Below are positions 1 to 6,886 of a DNA stretch of 8,158 nucleotides, piece by piece (the stretch's first letter is position 1; each line of letters begins with the position of its first letter). Below the pieces are notes generated by a model, which saw only the letters and a list, made by a program, of their open reading frames with translations, ran no database searches and was not told where the DNA came from. A program made the translations under genes and the position numbers. Location: contig CAUDYH010000047.1 in the NCBI GenBank assembly GCA_958453575.1, positions 1 to 8,158 on the forward strand, given 5' to 3'. The stretch comes from an uncultured Collinsella sp. GTDB lineage: Bacteria > Actinomycetota > Coriobacteriia > Coriobacteriales > Coriobacteriaceae.

Positions 1-544
1 AAATCAGTGCGACAGGCTGCTTGGTGCGAACGCGGCGCACCACGGTCTCCACGTCGTCATAGCTCTCGGGGCGCAGGACATAGGCCGGCAGCTGCGGTGT
101 GGCGTTGATGATATTGCTCGCATAGGCCGAGGCATCGCTCGGTGCAGGCGCGGGCGCAGCGGCGGCACGGGCGCGGGTGTTCTCGGCGTAGCTCGACGGC
201 GTGTCATAGGCACCAGGACGATAACCGCTCGCAACACTGTCCTGCGAGCGCGAGGGCGGGTTATACGTCGTAGCATGGCGGGAGTCATCGCCGACCAGCT
301 GACCGGAGCGCGTATACACGGCAACCGACTCAGCTTCACCGCGGCGCGTCTGACCAAGCAGGCCGTTGCTCGGCTCGTCTTGGGTGTAGAAGCCCTCGCC
401 CGAAGCACCGCTGTAGCCGTTGCCCTGATAGCCATCGTCGTAGCCGTCATCGTAGCCGTAGTCGTCGTCCTGGCCATAACCCTGGTCGTAACCCTGCTGG
501 CCGCCCAGGTGCATCTTATTTTTAATCTCGTCAAGGAAGCCCAT
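1..544 (-). CDS. sepF: SepF, cell division protein anchoring FtsZ (partial, C-terminus cut by window edge)
   Basis: SepF binds the membrane and the FtsZ C-terminal tail, helping to tether and align the Z-ring; in Actinobacteria, which generally lack FtsA, it is the main tether. Reading from the ATG at 544 gives 181 codons with no stop before the window ends. Residues 1-12 (MGFLDEIKNKMH) look like the short amphipathic membrane-binding helix. Residues about 18-45 are a Tyr/Asp/Gly/Gln-rich linker, followed by a Ser/Ala/Pro-rich disordered stretch to about 150. The conserved SepF core starts at about 154 (YVLRPESYDDVETVVRRVR, then QPVALI) and continues outside the window. The core's later beta strands and FtsZ-binding site are therefore unseen. 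A Shine-Dalgarno AGAGGA (552-557) lies seven bases before the ATG. It follows yggS by 60 bp and is probably cotranscribed with it. The family call rests on the core start, the helix and the neighbours. Confidence 0.9.
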   Translation of the reverse strand, partial: MGFLDEIKNKMHLGGQQGYDQGYGQDDDYGYDDGYDDGYQGNGYSGASGEGFYTQDEPSNGLLGQTRRGEAESVAVYTRSGQLVGDDSRHATTYNPPSRSQDSVASGYRPGAYDTPSSYAENTRARAAAAPAPAPSDASAYASNIINATPQLPAYVLRPESYDDVETVVRRVRTKQPVALI

Positions 545-604
545 GGTTGTGTCCTCTCGCGGTTTAGTGCAGGCGCCCCGATAATCAGTGCGCACTTCAG
601 AGCC

Positions 605-1342
605 TTATTTTACTGCAAACTCCGGGCTAAATACTACCCTGCCCAGGCGAACGAGCGTAGAGCCCTCCTCAAGGGCAGGCTCAAAGTCCTCGCTCATGCC
701 GCAGGAAAGCTCGGGCAGGCTCAAATCGGGATGCGCCGCCTCCAGCTCATCCCTCAGCTCACGAAGCCCCGCAAAGGTGCGGCGTGCTACATCCTTATTC
801 CCCCGGGGCGCCATAGTCATAAGCCCCTGTACGCAAATTCCCTCAAGTTCCGCAAGCTCACCCGCGGCGGCGCGAATCTCATCGGGCGAAAAGCCTCCCT
901 TCGACTCCTCACCACTCACATTGACCTCAATGAGCACACGCTGGGGGCCGGCGAGCTCGCCTGCCTCAATCTTGCGGACAGCACGGCTCGAAATCGCCTG
1001 CGCCAGATGAAGCGAACCCACCGAGTGAATCAGCTCGGCTGAGCCCAGCACCGCATTGATCTTATTGGTCTGCAGGTTGCCGATCATATCGAAGCGCACC
1101 TCGGGCAGCTCCGGATGCTCCGCCAGACCCGTGAGCTTGTGAACCAGCTCCTGCGGGCGGTTCTCGGCAAAATGGCGATACCCCGCCTGGATGGCGGCAA
1201 CGGTCTCATCGACACCAACGGTCTTGGACACGGCAATGAGGCTCGCGGCGTCATGGGGACGGCCTGCGCGATCGAGCGCCGCATAAAAACGTTCCAGAAT
1301 CTGCTCGCGGCGAGCGCGCATCAAGTCCAAATAGTTATCCAT
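605..1342 (-). CDS. yggS: YggS/PROSC-family pyridoxal phosphate homeostasis protein
   Basis: This is a 245-residue single-domain alanine-racemase-fold (type III) PLP-binding protein of the YggS/YlmE/PLPBP family. The family binds PLP in the cytosol and buffers it, and no catalytic reaction is established. The PLP lysine is K40 in LIAVSKT. Other family blocks are FAENRPQEL (58-66), MIGNLQTNK (86-94), EVNVSGEESKGG (139-150), GLMTMAP (173-179) and LSCGMSEDFEPA (212-223, phosphate binding), with VRLGRVVF near the end. The ATG at 1342 is chosen because GGAGG lies nine bases upstream; an in-frame start at 1426 would add 28 unrelated residues and run through a hairpin. The family signature usually has His before (F/M)IG; here it is Asp85. 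A ylmE-type gene next to sepF is a standard Gram-positive division-cluster arrangement. It follows phoU across 119 bp. Confidence 0.93.
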   Translation of the reverse strand: MDNYLDLMRARREQILERFYAALDRAGRPHDAASLIAVSKTVGVDETVAAIQAGYRHFAENRPQELVHKLTGLAEHPELPEVRFDMIGNLQTNKINAVLGSAELIHSVGSLHLAQAISSRAVRKIEAGELAGPQRVLIEVNVSGEESKGGFSPDEIRAAAGELAELEGICVQGLMTMAPRGNKDVARRTFAGLRELRDELEAAHPDLSLPELSCGMSEDFEPALEEGSTLVRLGRVVFSPEFAVK

Positions 1343-1351
1343 TGCTAATCG

Positions 1352-1356
1352 CCTCC
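1352..1356 (-). promoter_or_regulatory. Shine-Dalgarno of yggS
   Basis: GGAGG on the minus strand, nine bases before the ATG at 1342. It fixes the yggS start against the longer reading from 1426. Confidence 0.8.
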
Positions 1357-1392
1357 GCTGACAGCCAAACAAGTAGTCCCATGCTAACGCAA

Positions 1393-1424
1393 GAGCGCGG
1401 CCCCGCATGTGCAAGGCCGCGCTC
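1393..1424 (-). terminator. GC-rich hairpin between phoU and yggS, candidate terminator of the pst-phoU operon
   Basis: Perfect 10 bp inverted repeat GAGCGCGGCC / GGCCGCGCTC (1393-1402 and 1415-1424) with a 12-base loop, 38 bases beyond the phoU stop. The stem is strong enough for an intrinsic terminator, but the following minus-strand sequence (TTGCGTTAGC) has only a weak T run. It could instead be a partial terminator, an mRNA 3' stabiliser or a processing site. No good promoter is visible between the hairpin and yggS, which favours partial readthrough. Confidence 0.5.
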
Positions 1425-1461
1425 ACTTAGGTATTTACAATCTTTCGACGAACGGGATTAC

Positions 1462-2319
1462 TTACTCCTCGTCGTCCTCGCCATCGTCCTCGTCCTCAAG
1501 ATGATCGAGCAGGTAGCGAAGTCCCTCGCTGACCTCGTTAACGGGCACCTTGGCAACGTAGCGCGCATCGACGGCGGGCCTCATGATGACGCCCTCGCCC
1601 GAAGGCACGCGCATGCTCTCGAGCTCGTCCTCGTCCGTGCGGGCGATATCGCCGGCAGTCATGCGCTGGCCAGTCAGCAGGAAGGTCAGACGGCAAGCAG
1701 CATCGATGGAAATCGAGGCGATGCGATCGAGGTAGCGCGAAACCATGATGGCGCGGCGCAGGTCGTCGTAGTTGCTGTTGTCGTCCATAAAATCGCCCGT
1801 ATCCATACGGTTAAAGGTGCGGAAGAACTTCTCGTAGGCGGCATGCACTGGCTCGTCCTCGACGGCCAGGTTGCAGATGATGGACATGTCATTGGTGACG
1901 AGCGCAGAAAGCGAAGAGCCCAGCACCTGGTAGACGGCCTCAGCCTCGGCCTCGACCGTGCCGACAAGCTCCTTGGGCAGCGAGATGTCGGCCTTGATCA
2001 TATGACGCGTGGCACGGCAGATCTGACGGACCTTATCGGTCATGCGCTGCAGGTTAAAGTCGACGTAGATGATCGTCTGAAGCAGGCGGAAGTCGGAGGC
2101 GACCGGTGACTGCGTGGCGATCAGGTTGTAGCAGACGGCCTCCAGGTTGGCGCAGCGTGCGTCAATCGAAAGTGTGCGCTTCTTAGTCTTGGTGGCGAGC
2201 TTGCGGTCGTCGGTCACATAGGCCTTAACGGCATCGTGGAGGGCCAGATCGACGGCCTCGTAGATGCTCAGCATCTCGTGGCGGGCCTCGATGAGCTGAC
2301 GGGAAAACAGTTTACGCAT
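1462..2319 (-). CDS. phoU: PhoU-family phosphate signalling regulator
   Basis: PhoU links the Pst transporter to Pho two-component signalling and restrains phosphate uptake; it is a cytosolic, peripheral, all-helical protein of two three-helix repeats. This 285-residue protein is longer than the usual 215-240. It begins MRKLFSRQLIEARHEMLSIYEAV, a typical first helix. Repeat 1 has VDFNLQRMTDKV (86-97) where the family has LERIGD; repeat 2 has VSRYLDRIASIS (193-204). Each is missing one acidic residue of the E/DxxxD metal motif (Q91 for Glu; S202 for Asp). After about residue 220 there is an extension of about 65 residues ending in a very acidic tail (LEDEDDGEDDEE). The ATG at 2319 has TGGAGTG just upstream. 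The call rests on fold-like sequence and on its place after pstB, where phoU normally lies. A divergent PhoU-like protein with altered metal dependence is possible. Confidence 0.85.
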   Translation of the reverse strand: MRKLFSRQLIEARHEMLSIYEAVDLALHDAVKAYVTDDRKLATKTKKRTLSIDARCANLEAVCYNLIATQSPVASDFRLLQTIIYVDFNLQRMTDKVRQICRATRHMIKADISLPKELVGTVEAEAEAVYQVLGSSLSALVTNDMSIICNLAVEDEPVHAAYEKFFRTFNRMDTGDFMDDNSNYDDLRRAIMVSRYLDRIASISIDAACRLTFLLTGQRMTAGDIARTDEDELESMRVPSGEGVIMRPAVDARYVAKVPVNEVSEGLRYLLDHLEDEDDGEDDEE

Positions 2320-2339
2320 GGTTCACTCCAATCAGTTGG

Positions 2340-2360
2340 GTGCGGTCATGCCGCCCGCAC
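2340..2360 (-). other. Small hairpin in the pstB-phoU gap
   Basis: Inverted repeat GTGCGG / CCGCAC (2340-2345 and 2355-2360) with a nine-base loop, in the 92 bp gap between pstB and phoU. No T run follows, so it does not look like a terminator. It may affect mRNA processing or be fortuitous. I see no good promoter in this gap. Confidence 0.3.
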
Positions 2361-2411
2361 AGTGAATACGCACCGGACCAGATCCGATCGGCTTGGGACT
2401 AGTCGCACCGA

Positions 2412-3215
<804 letters not shown>

Positions 3216-3227
3216 GGGACTCCTTAA

Positions 3228-4133
3228 CTAGCGACGCTTGCGCGACAGGACGCGCGCAAACAGGTTGAAGGCCAGAATGATCACCATCAGCAAGAGCGCG
3301 GTGCCGTAGGCTGCGTTCATGTTGATGCCGTCGTTGGCAAGCAGGTACAGGTGAACCGTCATGGGGCGGCCGGAATCGAGCGGCGAAATAGGTAGATTGA
3401 TGGCCTGGCCCATGGTGTAGAGCACCACCGCGGTCTCGCCAATGGCACGGCCGATGGCAAGGACGATACCCGTGGCAATACGGCCAAAGGCAGAAGGAAG
3501 CACGATCTTGGAGACGACCTGCCACTTGGTGGCGCCCAGGCCGTACGCACCCCACCGGATATAGCGCGGAACGGCGCGAATGGCCTCTTCGGTGGTGCGC
3601 ATGACGATGGGAAGCATCAAGAGCGCGAGTGCCAGAGCGGCAGAGACCATCGAAAGGCCCAAGCCCATGGCCTCGACAAACAAGGCGTAGCCAAACAGGC
3701 CCATAACGATGGAGGGCACCGAGGCCAAAGCGTCAGCAGCGTAGCGGATGAGCTCGACGACCTTGCCCTGCTTGGCGTACTCGGCCAGATAGACGGCTGC
3801 CAGCACAGCGATCGGCGTGCAGATAAGCATGGCGAGCGCCGTCACGTAGACGGTTGAGACGATCGTGGGCCAAATTCCGCCCTCGGCGTTGACGCCCTGG
3901 GGCCAACCGAAGATAAAGTCAAGCGAGATATGTGGCAGGCCGTTAATGACCACGTAGGCGATGATGGCGACCAGCACCAGCGTGGTGATGTAGGCAGCGG
4001 CACGAAACACGCCGAGCATAATCTTGTTGGACAGGTCCTTATTGATGCAGCCCTTCTTGCCGTGGGAAAGGGCACGCTTAATGCGCTCGCGCGACGAGGT
4101 CGTATCGACCGTCGTGTCAACGGAATCGGACAT
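3228..4133 (-). CDS. pstA: PstA, permease subunit of phosphate ABC importer
   Basis: One of the two membrane subunits forming the phosphate channel. The 301-residue protein has a polar N-terminal tail (1-40), a first membrane helix at about 43-65, then about five more hydrophobic segments (roughly 90-118, 135-157, 160-179, 217-240, 276-297). Between them lies the EAA coupling loop that docks onto PstB: EEAIRAVPRYIRWGAYGLGA, then TKWQ and IVLP (about 182-213). AIGRAIGETAVVLYTMG is typical of Pst permeases. It starts three bases after the pstC stop, with its GAGG-type ribosome site inside the end of pstC. It ends in the basic tail SRKRR, consistent with an inside C-terminus. PstA rather than PstC is assigned from its place next to pstB and the short polar loop after helix 1. 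Confidence 0.95.
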   Translation of the reverse strand: MSDSVDTTVDTTSSRERIKRALSHGKKGCINKDLSNKIMLGVFRAAAYITTLVLVAIIAYVVINGLPHISLDFIFGWPQGVNAEGGIWPTIVSTVYVTALAMLICTPIAVLAAVYLAEYAKQGKVVELIRYAADALASVPSIVMGLFGYALFVEAMGLGLSMVSAALALALLMLPIVMRTTEEAIRAVPRYIRWGAYGLGATKWQVVSKIVLPSAFGRIATGIVLAIGRAIGETAVVLYTMGQAINLPISPLDSGRPMTVHLYLLANDGINMNAAYGTALLLMVIILAFNLFARVLSRKRR

Positions 4134-4136
4134 AGC

Positions 4137-5063
4137 CTACCCCCTCTTCTTCTTGGAAATCAGACGGACGATGCCCACCAGCGTAGCGGAGATGATAAAC
4201 AGGACCACGCCCATGCCGAACAGCGCCGAGCGGTGCAGACCCGAGGAATAGCTCATGTCGAGCGCAATCTGGCTCGTGAGCGTCGAGATGGGGCTCGCAA
4301 TGCTGTCGGGAATAACCGGGGCGTTACCCACGACCATGAGCACGGCCATGGTCTCGCCGATGGCACGGCCCATACCCAGCACGATGGCATCCACGATACC
4401 CAGCTTGGCGGCAGGTAACACGACCTTATAGATGGTCTGCCACTTGGTGGCGCCCATGGCATACGATGCCTCGCGAATGCCCATGGGAATGGAATTGAGA
4501 GCATCGATGGTGAGCGTGGTGATGGTAGGAACGATCATGATGGCAAGCACGAACCACGCCGTCAGCGCACCAAAACCAAGACCACCGGTCAGTTGTGCGA
4601 TAAACGGGCGGATGATGATCATGCCGAAAAAGCCGTAGATGATAGAAGGGATGCCGGCCAGCAGGTCGACGGCAGGGCTGATGAGCTTGCGCACGCGCTT
4701 GCCGGCGATCTCGACCAGGTATACGGCCGTACCCACACCTAGCGGCACGCCCATGGCGAGCGCACCGACGGTCACCAGACCTGAGCCGGCAAGCAGCGAC
4801 ATGATGCCGTAGTGGCCCTCAGAGGGCGCCCACGTAAAGCTAAAGAAGTCCGCCAGACCGATGTCAGTAAAGACGGGCAGCGCCGAGTACGTGGTAAAGA
4901 CAAAAATCAGGATGACGGTAACGACCGCCAAGAACGCGCAGGCAAAGAAGATCCACTGCAGCGCCTTCTCCTTGATATAGGTACTGCGCGATACGAGCGC
5001 CAGCTCGCGCTTCTTGGGCGTCTGAACATTCTGCTCAGTCTGGGAGTTTTCCTGTGCTTCCAT
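4137..5063 (-). CDS. pstC: PstC, permease subunit of phosphate ABC importer
   Basis: Partner of PstA in the membrane channel. Read from the ATG at 5063 it has 308 residues: a polar N-terminus (1-35), a first helix at about 37-60, then hydrophobic segments at roughly 88-118, 130-152, 165-185, 222-246 and 280-300. The EAA coupling loop is at about 187-218 (ALNSIPMGIREASYAMGATK then VVLP), followed by GMGRAIGETMAVLMVVGN, a strong PstC marker. A GTG start at 5072 would add three residues, but the AAGGGGAG at 5072-5079 lies eight bases from the ATG and overlaps that GTG, so the ATG is preferred. The ATG is one base after the pstS stop, implying translational coupling. It ends in SKKKRG, an inside basic tail. 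Confidence 0.95.
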   Translation of the reverse strand: MEAQENSQTEQNVQTPKKRELALVSRSTYIKEKALQWIFFACAFLAVVTVILIFVFTTYSALPVFTDIGLADFFSFTWAPSEGHYGIMSLLAGSGLVTVGALAMGVPLGVGTAVYLVEIAGKRVRKLISPAVDLLAGIPSIIYGFFGMIIIRPFIAQLTGGLGFGALTAWFVLAIMIVPTITTLTIDALNSIPMGIREASYAMGATKWQTIYKVVLPAAKLGIVDAIVLGMGRAIGETMAVLMVVGNAPVIPDSIASPISTLTSQIALDMSYSSGLHRSALFGMGVVLFIISATLVGIVRLISKKKRG

Positions 5064-5064
5064 G

Positions 5065-5901
5065 CTACTCACTCCCCTTCTTGTCGTTGGTGACGGGAAT
5101 AAAGCCCGCCTCGCGAATCTGCTTGTCCATCTTTTCGGACGTCACGTAGTCGATGTAATCCTGCGCCTGCTGCGAAGGCGCACCCTTCACAAAGAAGTAA
5201 AGGTCGCGCGAGATGGGATAGCCGCCGCTCGCGACCGTCTTCTCGGACGCCTCAACATGATTGACCGAGACGGCCTTGACCGAGGTCTTGGCATTGAGGC
5301 TATCGACGAAGCCCAGCGAAATGTAGCCAATGGCACCGCGCGAACGAGATACCACGTCGCGCACCTGGCCCGTGCCCGAAAGAACGGCCGAGCGGCGATC
5401 GAACGGGGTGCCGTCCATCACGATGGTGCGAAAGGCCTCACGCGTGCCGGACGCCTCATCTCGGTTGATAACCTGAATCCTCAGGTCCTCGCCACCGACT
5501 TCTTTCCAGTTGGTGATCTTGCCGGCGTAAATATCGCGGAGCTGCTCGGTCGAGAGGTTATCGACCGGGTTATCGTCGTTCACGATGACCGCGATACCGT
5601 CGTGGGCAATGACGATGGGAGTTAGGCCCAGATCCTGTTCGTCGGCATTGAGTCCACGGGAGGAGCTGGCGATATCGGCCGTGCCGGCGCTGACGGCCTC
5701 GATGCCAGCGGAAGAACCCAAACCGGAAACGAGCACGTCGATGCCGGCCTCCTCCTTAAAGCCCTCGGCCGCAATCTCGGCGATAGGAAGGCAGGTCGTG
5801 GAGCCAGCGACGGTAATGGAAGAGGTAGAAGATCCCGAAGAACAGGCGCACAGCGTAAGTGTAAGCACAGCGGCGCTCAGGACCGATACGATCTTTCTCA
5901 T
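5065..5901 (-). CDS. pstS: PstS, phosphate-binding lipoprotein
   Basis: Extracytoplasmic receptor that captures phosphate and delivers it to PstCA. The 278-residue precursor has a lipoprotein signal: basic start MRKIV, hydrophobic stretch to residue 17, and lipobox LCAC with C20 as the probable lipid-bearing Cys, followed by a Ser/Gly-rich tether. Phosphate-binding loops are recognisable: VAGSTT (31-36), SGLGSSAGIEAV (59-70), GTADIASSSR (73-82) and NRDEASGTREAF (146-157), with S34, T35, D76, R147, S151, G152 and T153 as likely ligands. Its length suits the short PstS type of about 280 residues. Its ATG overlaps the pgeF stop (ATGA at 5898-5901). The upstream bases (GGCGTGATGCT) make only a poor ribosome site, so reinitiation after pgeF is likely. 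Confidence 0.96.
   Translation of the reverse strand: MRKIVSVLSAAVLTLTLCACSSGSSTSSITVAGSTTCLPIAEIAAEGFKEEAGIDVLVSGLGSSAGIEAVSAGTADIASSSRGLNADEQDLGLTPIVIAHDGIAVIVNDDNPVDNLSTEQLRDIYAGKITNWKEVGGEDLRIQVINRDEASGTREAFRTIVMDGTPFDRRSAVLSGTGQVRDVVSRSRGAIGYISLGFVDSLNAKTSVKAVSVNHVEASEKTVASGGYPISRDLYFFVKGAPSQQAQDYIDYVTSEKMDKQIREAGFIPVTNDKKGSE
5072..5079 (-). promoter_or_regulatory. Shine-Dalgarno of pstC
   Basis: AAGGGGAG on the minus strand, inside the end of pstS and eight bases before the pstC ATG at 5063. It decides for that ATG over the GTG at 5072, which overlaps the site. Confidence 0.6.
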
Positions 5902-6698
5902 AGCATCACGCCGATCGCAGCATGGCGCCCACAGGTGCCGTCCTCGTTACGGTAGGAATAAAAGCGGTCGTTCTGACGCACGGTCGAAAGCTGGGTATCC
6001 ACGATATTATCCGCGTCGACACCGACATCTACCAGCGCCTCGCGAATGGCAGCGGAAAGATCGAGCATGCGAGAGGTACTCGCATCGATGCAAGAGAACT
6101 CGGCGGCAAAGCGATCCATGAGCTCCTGGGATACCTCATATTCGTCACCCAAGATATGGGGGCCGATATAGGCGGAAACGCCGCTCGCATCGCAACCGGC
6201 AGCATCGCAAAGCGCCTGGCACGCCTTAGCGGAAATGCGTGCAATCGTGCCCTTCCAACCGGAGTGCACCACGGCAAATCCGCCGGGGGCCACCAGCACC
6301 ACGGGAACGCAGTCGGCAAAGCAGAGCAGCACGGGCACGTCATGGGCCGTACAGACGATGGCATCGCAGCCCTCGGCAATCTGCTCGCGAACAGCCTCAA
6401 GATCGTCGGCGCCGTTCGAAGTCACCGTAACGATATGGTCACCATGTACCTGATTGGGCACGAGCAGATTATGCTCGCACTCAGTGGCACCCATAGCTTC
6501 GAGCGCTCGACGACGATTTTCTTGAACTGCAAAGGGGTCATCGCCCACATGCGAGCCCAGGTTGAGCGAGGAGTACGCATCTTCAGAAACGCCACCGGTG
6601 CGCTCGGTGAAGGCAAAGCGAACATCGGATGTCGCGCCTTCCACCAACGTAACTCCATCATGGTCGACACGCGAAACGTTGTCCGCACGTGCTGCCAT
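5898..6698 (-). CDS. pgeF: PgeF/YfiH/YlmD-family (multicopper-oxidase-like fold) peptidoglycan editing factor or purine nucleoside phosphorylase
   Basis: Family once called laccase-domain DUF152. E. coli PgeF prevents misincorporation of serine into peptidoglycan, and other members act on purine nucleosides; which role applies here cannot be read from sequence. The 266-residue protein has the metal/active-site blocks NQVHGD (H85), FADCVPVVL (C130) and VVHSGWKGT (H145), then AYIGPHILGDEYEVS (177-190), and FYSYRNEDGTCGRHAAI near the end, all family hallmarks. The start is the ATG at 6698, with a consensus AGGAGG seven bases upstream; a GTG at 6719 would place that site inside the gene. Next to ftsZ this is the usual ylmD position. 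Unusually, its stop overlaps the pstS start by four bases, so it is the first gene of the pst transcription unit. Confidence 0.93.
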   Translation of the reverse strand: MAARADNVSRVDHDGVTLVEGATSDVRFAFTERTGGVSEDAYSSLNLGSHVGDDPFAVQENRRRALEAMGATECEHNLLVPNQVHGDHIVTVTSNGADDLEAVREQIAEGCDAIVCTAHDVPVLLCFADCVPVVLVAPGGFAVVHSGWKGTIARISAKACQALCDAAGCDASGVSAYIGPHILGDEYEVSQELMDRFAAEFSCIDASTSRMLDLSAAIREALVDVGVDADNIVDTQLSTVRQNDRFYSYRNEDGTCGRHAAIGVML

Positions 6699-6705
6699 AC
6701 TAAGG

Positions 6706-6711
6706 CCTCCT
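6706..6711 (-). promoter_or_regulatory. Consensus Shine-Dalgarno of pgeF
   Basis: AGGAGG on the minus strand, seven bases before the ATG at 6698. It is one of the strongest ribosome sites in the window, and it opens the pgeF-pst block. Confidence 0.9.
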
Positions 6712-6725
6712 AATAACACAAGTAC

Positions 6726-6740
6726 CGCGGCGTCGCCGCG
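6726..6740 (-). other. GC-rich leader hairpin upstream of pgeF
   Basis: Inverted repeat CGCGGC-GTC-GCCGCG, six G/C pairs with a three-base loop (or five with a five-base loop). It lies 14 bases before the AGGAGG of pgeF, inside the transcript leader if transcription begins near 6743. On the minus strand it is followed by TACTTGTGTTATT, moderately T-rich, so it could attenuate transcription or limit ribosome access. It may have no role. Confidence 0.4.
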
Positions 6741-6749
6741 CAGTCCGCG

Positions 6750-6755
6750 TTTATA
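6750..6755 (-). promoter_or_regulatory. Candidate -10 box for the pgeF-pst operon
   Basis: TATAAA on the minus strand in the pgeF upstream region, placing a start site at about 6743. No good -35 is seen at 16-18 bases (CTTTTA at 6773-6778 is the nearest), which would fit an activator-dependent promoter. A second possible -10, TATCCT, lies at 6777-6782. The call rests on sequence resemblance only. Confidence 0.3.
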
Positions 6756-6801
6756 CGGCTGTCATACTTCCTTAAAAGGATACCCGCAGCGGTAGGGACC
6801 A

Positions 6802-6819
6802 AACGTAAAGGGAACGTAA
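6802..6819 (-). promoter_or_regulatory. Direct repeat with Pho-box geometry upstream of pgeF-pst
   Basis: On the minus strand TTACGTT occurs twice, at 6813-6819 and 6802-6808, separated by the four bases CCCT, giving an exact 11 bp period. Binding sites of PhoB/PhoP-type response regulators are direct repeats with this period (7 bp units with 4 bp spacers in E. coli, 6 bp units with 5 bp spacers in Bacillus). The unit here does not match the E. coli, Bacillus or Streptomyces consensus. It lies downstream of the ftsZ terminator and upstream of the candidate -10 boxes, the right place for an activator of the pgeF-pst operon. The function is inferred from geometry and the downstream genes. Confidence 0.45.
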
Positions 6820-6834
6820 GGAGATTGGAGGCTT

Positions 6835-6848
6835 TCGTTTACAAACGA
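6835..6848. repeat. Short inverted repeat next to the ftsZ terminator
   Basis: TCGTTT-AC-AAACGA, six-base arms around a two-base centre. It directly follows the T-rich tail of the ftsZ terminator on the minus strand and precedes the direct repeat upstream of pgeF. A two-base centre is poor for an RNA hairpin but common in protein-binding operators. Confidence 0.35.
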
Positions 6849-6886
6849 GAAACAAAACGGGGTGCATCCAAATGGACACACCCCGT
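6849..6886 (-). terminator. Intrinsic terminator of ftsZ
   Basis: Inverted repeat ACGGGGTG / CACCCCGT (6857-6864 and 6879-6886), eight pairs, with extra pairing possible in the 14-base interior (TCC with GGA). On the minus strand the stem runs into TTTTGTTTCTC, a clear T-rich tail. It lies 22 bases past the ftsZ stop, so it should end most ftsZ transcripts and separate ftsZ from pgeF-pst. Confidence 0.85.

Noticed and set aside
4..534. 176-residue Arg/Thr-rich minus-strand frame
   Set aside because: It overlaps sepF in another frame and lacks any domain. The frame starting at 544 gives the recognisable SepF helix and core.
275..1042. 255-residue plus-strand open frame spanning the sepF-yggS junction
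   Set aside because: It is antisense to both genes, and its apparent hydrophobic stretch comes from the reverse complement of the Tyr/Asp/Gly repeats of sepF.
1342..2109. 255-residue plus-strand open frame opposite phoU
   Set aside because: It lies entirely antisense to phoU and to its gap with yggS, has no ribosome site or recognisable domain, and its Val/Asp/His-rich composition is what the reverse complement of GC-rich coding DNA gives.
5922..6713. 263-residue plus-strand open frame opposite pgeF
   Set aside because: It is fully antisense to pgeF, whose family motifs are unambiguous. The long frame is a codon-bias shadow with no domain.
6699..6719. Longer PgeF starting at a GTG at 6719
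   Set aside because: This would place the AGGAGG inside the gene; the ATG at 6698 is correctly spaced from it.
6759..6766. CTGTCATA on the plus strand, identical to an E. coli Pho-box half site
   Set aside because: Only one half site is present, with no partner 11 bp away, and it points against the direction of transcription. Probably chance, though its location upstream of pst is suggestive.
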